Part shown: one piece after another, positions 59,131 to 64,000 of the stretch
Position numbering within the stretch: the stretch's first letter is position 1
How the letters are laid out: every line of letters begins with the position of its first letter
Program-made: the position numbers and the translations under genes
Notes under the pieces: generated by a model
What the model saw: the letters and a program-made list of their open reading frames with translations, nothing else
Told to the model about the DNA's origin: nothing
The model's database searches: none
Assembly: GCA_036925085.1 (NCBI GenBank)
Contig: JAUPFP010000023.1
Coordinates: 2,121,778 to 2,185,777, forward strand
Source of the DNA: Brachycybe producta
Taxonomy: Eukaryota > Arthropoda > Diplopoda > Playtdesmida > Andrognathidae
Direction: 5' to 3'
Length of the DNA stretch: 64,000 nt

Positions 59131-60144
59131 TTTCAATTTCAGCCACCCCCTCCCACTTTTTTTCAACCCTCCACGTATCTCTCTCCCCCTTCTACACTTT
59201 TCAACCTTTCCCCCCTCTCCAATTTAATATCATGGGGTTCATGTATGGGAAGGTTGCAACATATAGTTGACCTTGAGAAAAAAAAGCTGTTCATTTCTTC
59301 ATTTATTTAAATTTATATAAATTCGTGCTTCAATGGTTTTGTACAGTTACTCCACACACACACATACATACACATACACAGACCTGGGATATTATTTATA
59401 TAAAATAATAATTAAAAAATTTTAAATCACTCAAGACTAAAAAAGGAACATTTTCTCACTTAATTTCAATTTAATATAGTAAAAAATAAAATCCATCCAT
59501 ACAATTAAAAATTTTCATATAATGTCACAAAACAAATATGATTAGAATGTCTCGAATTTTTATGCACTATCAAGCATTATGTTTCTCAAGCTGTGGCCCA
59601 AGAGCCAATTAGTTTTTAAATAAAAAAACATTGCTTAAAGTTAGAGGCTAGAACTCGAGTTGGCAACTGATAGTAAACAGACATCTAGCTTCTAACCAGC
59701 CATTTTTTTTATTAGAATAAGCATTATTGTAGTTTCTTTAATGATTACTTAATAATTGGCACTTAAGGGCCACAAATTGAAAAACACATTTACTTGATAT
59801 ATTGCATAAAAATCCGAGCACTTATTTACAGTGACAATTTGGAACTAACAATTCAAGAAATAAAACAGTACGAAATAATTTGCATATAAAAAGTGAATTG
59901 TGATATTTATTTCATTCTACAAAGTATCTCAGGAAGATTTCCATTGTTACAGAAATGAATGTCTGTAACACTTATAAAAGTCAAAAGTTTTACAAAAGCT
60001 AAAACTGAAATAACTAAATATTATAATAAAAACAGTAATAATAATTCATGTACACAGTTTGTGTATTACCATCTCCCGTGAATAATCTTAAAGGTTTTTA
60101 AGAAACATGATTAATTACTGTAGGAAATCAATTTTTTTCTCGTT
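59131..60144. other. Intergenic, pyrimidine-rich then AT-rich; possible poly(A) signal of the cyclase
   Basis: CT-rich run at 59140-59225 and a (CA)n patch at 59350. AATAAA on the minus strand at 59911-59906 could serve the cyclase gene. Nothing else supported. Confidence 0.4.
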
Positions 60145-62414
60145 TCAAAAAAAGTAAGAAATAGCTTTTACAATAAAACTTGACATTGCAATCTTTCGAG
60201 GATTTTCATTCAAAGAAGCAATGATTCGAGTCGGAGCTCCAGTTCCTCCACGAATTTTCATAGGATATGCTCTAACAATGGCTCCGATCGGAGGCAATTT
60301 GTCTACGTTTGCAACATTTTCTAAAATAAACACGTCGCGTTCGAATAATATAGTATGACAGGGAAACATATGGCGATAACCAGGATCGGTTGCTACAGTA
60401 TCACCACCGACACCGTGGATGTTACGTTCTTTAACTAACCACTTACAAACATCTTGATGAAAACCTGGATAATGCAATTCGTTCAGATCTTTACGATCAT
60501 TACCAAGATATTTGACATCATTCGTCCAATATTTGCCCCATCCCGAGTACATAAGAACGATACTTCCGTCAGGAATGCGACCGTATTTGGTTTCCCATTC
60601 CAGAATGTCACTCATTGTTACTTCAGAATCAGCATTCTTCTCAGCTTTGTTTGCAATGTCAATTACAACAGCTGGTCCTGTAAATTGTTCTATTGGAATT
60701 TGTTCGATGGTCTTTCCATTAACAATGAAATGAAGTGGAGCATCCATATGAGTTCCAGCATGTTCAGATCCAGACACCTCCCGAACTGCAACCCTTAATA
60801 ATAATAATCAAAAGTGTTATAAAAAATCAATTTTTTTATATGCTAGAGCGCGGATTTATATGCACAAAAACCTTCGAAATACGCATTAAATGCTTGAAAA
60901 TATTTAAGAAAATTATCTTAACGAGTATGCTTAGAAGCTTGTGACGTCAGATGGAGTGTCAAAAAAAAAATCTAGGATTGTGTCATTTTTGTCTGATAAA
61001 TAGGGGTCATAACAAAATAATACAAAAAAACCTTTTGTTTAAATTGTTGAAAACATTTCTTGTTACCCCATATTTATAAGACAAAAATAACGCAATTCTA
61101 AATGGCGGTGTAAATATACATGTATTGATGTAATTACGTTTACTATTCATAATTGTGGACTCATTTTGATGATTTAGTAATGTAAGCCTACAAATATTTT
61201 GATTTCACAATTATTTTTCGATTACTATGATTATAGCTCGGATTTTTATGCAATATCAAACCAAATGTTTCTCCATTTGTTGGCCCAAGTGCCAATTGGC
61301 CCAATTATAACTAGATCTATCATTATTAAAGCAACTGCAATTATGCTTTTTCTAATGAAAATGACTGGTTAGAGGTTTGATATTTGGTTACAACCACCAG
61401 TGTTTTTGATTTTAAAAAAGCATAATTGTTGATCTAAATGGAATTGTTAATTCACAATTGGCTCCTGAGCCACAGATTGAAAAACATTTGCTCGATATTG
61501 CATTAAAATCCGAGAAAAAAAAATGTCTTTTTTTTACTCTTTTCATTTTTCTCTAATTTTCACCAATTTAGAAGCAAATTGCTTTTACTATATGCTAGAG
61601 AAAGTTATGAATTTTTTTTTTTCTATTTTGAAAATTAACAATTTTAATTATACTTTCAGACTAATGAACAACAATTATTTTTGTATTAAAATTAATATTA
61701 ATTTTAGTTATTTTTAATTTGTCAAACTTTTTTTAAAAAAATAAATTTTTGTTTAAAATGTGAAATGCGTAAAAAAAACTTAAAATTTTAATTAAAACCT
61801 AAAAGGAAGTTGTTTACGCTTTTCATAATTTACATACAATTATATAGCATTACATCAAGCTGTAAAAGACAAAAATATGCAAAAAAATAATAACATGTGA
61901 ACATGTATAATTTACAAGCTTCATCAAATTTGTTAATTTACATTAAATTATTGTATAGAAATAAGCAAGAAACAAACAATGAAATTTGCATAAAAATCCG
62001 CGCATTAATTTGGAATATTAAAACTGTTCAATATAATATACTGTATTACCGAATGTTAGAACCATCTTCCGACTTTATTGGAATTTCAGCGTAATTGATC
62101 GATTCGAATTTTTTATGTAAAGGAAATATGGACATGTTGTTAGAAAATTCATAAGTCAAATCAATCAGAGTAATTGGACTTCCAATGACACCCGATAACA
62201 AAATGCAGCAGCAGCAAATCAGCCATCTGAAACAAAGGGTTCAATACAAAGTCAAGTTCGTATTCACTTGTATATAAAAAAAAAGTTATGTGGTGGACAC
62301 AACTTCACTCAAGTGAGCCAGCCTCTTTTCTGTTGATTTTCAGAATTTATAGTAAAAATAAATTAAAAAGATTCTTAAATCCTACCTTATAGTTTGCTGT
62401 AAATTATATTTCAT
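60145..62414 (-). CDS. Secreted cyclase-family hydrolase (kynurenine formamidase / isatin hydrolase-like), 3 exons
   Basis: Predicted 284 aa. Exons 62414-62386, 62226-62050 and 60793-60145 sum to 855 nt in frame. N-terminal hydrophobic segment (WLICCCILLSGVIGS) reads as a signal peptide. SPITLIDLTYEFSNNMSIFP starts the fold and matches the family's opening D-L-(S/T) block. The metal-binding motif HAGTHMDAPLHF fits the H-x-G-T-H-x-D pattern that binds divalent metal in bacterial KynB-type formamidases and isatin hydrolases. GGDTVATDPG and the C-terminal region also fit. Characterised relatives hydrolyse amide or lactam bonds such as N-formylkynurenine or isatin. Secretion makes the classical cytosolic kynurenine role less obvious, and I cannot name the substrate. 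No link to the peroxidases other than proximity. Intron 2 is 1.26 kb and holds nothing recognised. Confidence 0.9.
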
Positions 62415-62687
62415 TTTACGATTTCTTATTAAATGCTGTCACACCAAGTTCTATTCAGATACGAAATAAGTCAATAGGGGAATGTTGAAAAAATATCGAT
62501 ATCTAAATGACGATATTCCTCAGATATATCGATATTTTAGTCGATATATCAAAAATATGGATGCTAAGTGTATCGAAAACCGATATTTTGAATGGTCGTT
62601 GGCAATAACTTTGGTGAATTTGATTTTAGCCAATAGGAATGCAGTATTTTATTTTTGCAGCATATAAAACCTGGTCTTCAGAATCAG

Positions 62688-63400
62688 CAGTGGCGTAGTG
62701 AGGGGGGGGCAGGGTGGGGAACGTGCCATGGGCGCCATCATTGGGGGGCGCCAAAATGAATTTTTGGACAATTTTTTTTTTTAATATTGAAAAAAATAAA
62801 GTTTTAAAGAAAATAAGATTTTTTTTTAAAAAAAAATAAGACAAAAAATAAATTATATTGTCATTGTCAATACACTTTTTTTGTTAAAAACACATATTGA
62901 GTTTCTTTTTTGAAGTTAAGCACTTTGCCTCTTTGAAAGGATGAACCAGCTGTAAAACTTTTGTCTATCGCTGTGTCAATTTCTAGCTGTGAAAGGTCCT
63001 TCAGCAAGTTAAAAATTATTCTTTCATATCTGCGCGCATCAATGGGACAAGGTCGTCTTAGTAATTTGGCCCTTCTCAGTGTTGAAAGGGATACTTTGGA
63101 CAAAATTAACTTTGATGATGTCATTGACCAGTTTGCATCAATTAAGGCTCGGAAAATTAATTTGATCTAGGATTGCATATACAACTGCATACGCTCTTTA
63201 TTTTTACTTTTGTTTGAACTTGTTATTTTCTTATTAAACATTCCTTAAGGCTTCAGAACTTAAACCATGCATTATTAAGTGGTTATGAACTTACATTAGT
63301 TAGTGATTTTTATATTTTCTTGAGATTTTTTTTTTGGGGGGGGGGCGCATTTTTGACACTATTCCCCCGGGCGCAAGAAATCCTCGCTACTACGCCACTG
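62688..63400. mobile_element. Internally deleted hAT transposon with perfect 8-bp target duplication
   Basis: Ends CAGTGGCGTAGTGAGG and CCTCGCTACTACGCCACTG, flanked by AGAATCAG at 62680-62687 and 63401-63408. G-runs and GGGCGCCA blocks lie just inside the ends. It carries a transposase C-terminal remnant. Confidence 0.93.
62961..63170 (+). pseudogene. hAT transposase C-terminal (dimerisation) domain remnant
   Basis: Encodes SCERSFSKLKIILSYLRASM, then GQGRLSNLALLSVERDTLD, then ASIKARKINLI and a stop. These are the conserved hAT C-terminal blocks. Only about 70 residues remain, without zinc finger or catalytic core, so it is non-functional alone. Confidence 0.88.
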
Positions 63401-63408
63401 AGAATCAG

Positions 63409-64000
63409 TAGTATACTAAACAGACTACTAAAGCTGATTTTCGCTTTTTGCAGTAAAAATAAAAAAAAATTATTGAATTTAAAATATATAATGATATAAA
63501 TAAAAAAAATAATAAAAAACGAACATATTTAAAAAAATTACGTTTTATCAAGATTTCATCAAAAATTAGATGAAGACTTCTTTGTCCATCATCAAACCCA
63601 ATTAATGCCTTCATGGCTTTCGATAAAGCATGGCTTTTAAAGCTTATGGGAAAATACTGTTCACAAATACTTTTATTGGGGGGGGGGGGGCAATACTGCG
63701 TTCCTATTGGCCAAAATTAAATTGACCAAAGCTATCGCCAACGGCCGCCATATTTTCCCCGTGGGCGCCAAATATAGTCCTAAAAATCTGAATAAGTGTC
63801 AAGCAACAAAGTATTCGATAAATTAAAAAAGTTGTGAAAGAATCGATGGATCTAAATCAAACGGGATGTTCTTCAAGATTTTTGACAAGAATTTATTCTA
63901 CATTTATTCTACATGATGCAATTTATATAATTACAATTAATTACATTTATTACAATTATGTCTTTTTCCGACATTTATTGTTGTTTGCCTGCTGCCTATT
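63409..64000. other. Window end, nothing recognised
   Basis: AT-rich with a G-run at 63680. GCGCC-containing sequence at 63740-63770 resembles hAT subterminal blocks but no ends were found. Confidence 0.4.

Noticed and set aside
1..64000. CRISPR arrays, bacterial operons, insertion sequences
   Set aside because: The DNA is clearly eukaryotic (spliced genes, pol III tRNAs). The regular repeats are protein-coding or minisatellite, with no spacers.

Overview
The window is nuclear DNA from an animal, almost certainly an arthropod. The evidence is spliced genes with GT-AG introns, TATA promoters, eukaryotic tRNA-Pro and tRNA-Asp genes, many DNA-transposon remnants, and CLIP-like six-cysteine domains, which are an arthropod hallmark, on four neighbouring genes. 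I cannot place it below arthropod from sequence alone. Base composition is AT-rich and introns range from about 60 bp to more than 3 kb.

Layout. (1) 1046-7582 (-): secreted animal haem peroxidase A, 15 coding exons, 791 aa, ordinary length, with a probable upstream 5' UTR exon near 9.9-10.0 kb. (2) 10-16 kb: gene-free, full of small inverted-repeat transposons. (3) 16093-19637 (+): secreted CLIP-domain serine protease, 405 aa, trypsin-type pocket. (4) 22779-22850: tRNA-Pro(CGG). (5) 24280-37400 (+): peroxidase B, 2826 aa, whose last exon encodes a tail of about 2000 residues rich in Tyr, Gly, Ser and Ala; its 5' UTR exon is near 21.0 kb. (6) 40842-53758 (+): tandem paralogue peroxidase C, 3059 aa, with a tail of about 2170 residues. 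(7) 54-60 kb: nested transposons, a 30-bp minisatellite and tRNA-Asp(GTC). (8) 60145-62414 (-): secreted cyclase/kynurenine-formamidase-like hydrolase, 284 aa. (9) 62.7-63.4 kb: hAT transposon remnant with a perfect 8-bp target duplication. The exon sums of all five genes are exact multiples of three, which supports the hand-built models.

Most interesting system. B and C each join a haem peroxidase to a very large tyrosine-rich chain that looks like a peroxidase substrate. Each tail begins with a short-unit array (14 residues in B, 15 in C). It then alternates a conserved Tyr/Ala/Lys/Asp module (4 in B, 5 in C) with acidic Ser/Thr/Asn-rich spacers. All seven spacers are bracketed by Arg-Tyr-Pro/Thr-Arg at the start and Arg-x-Glu-Arg at the end, the pattern of convertase-cleaved polyproteins. 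I infer a secreted, self-processed, dityrosine-cross-linked material (eggshell, cuticle, silk or glue) made from enzyme and substrate in one chain. A trypsin-like CLIP protease lies in the same cluster. B and C have also lost the Glu that normally ties haem covalently to the enzyme, while A keeps it.
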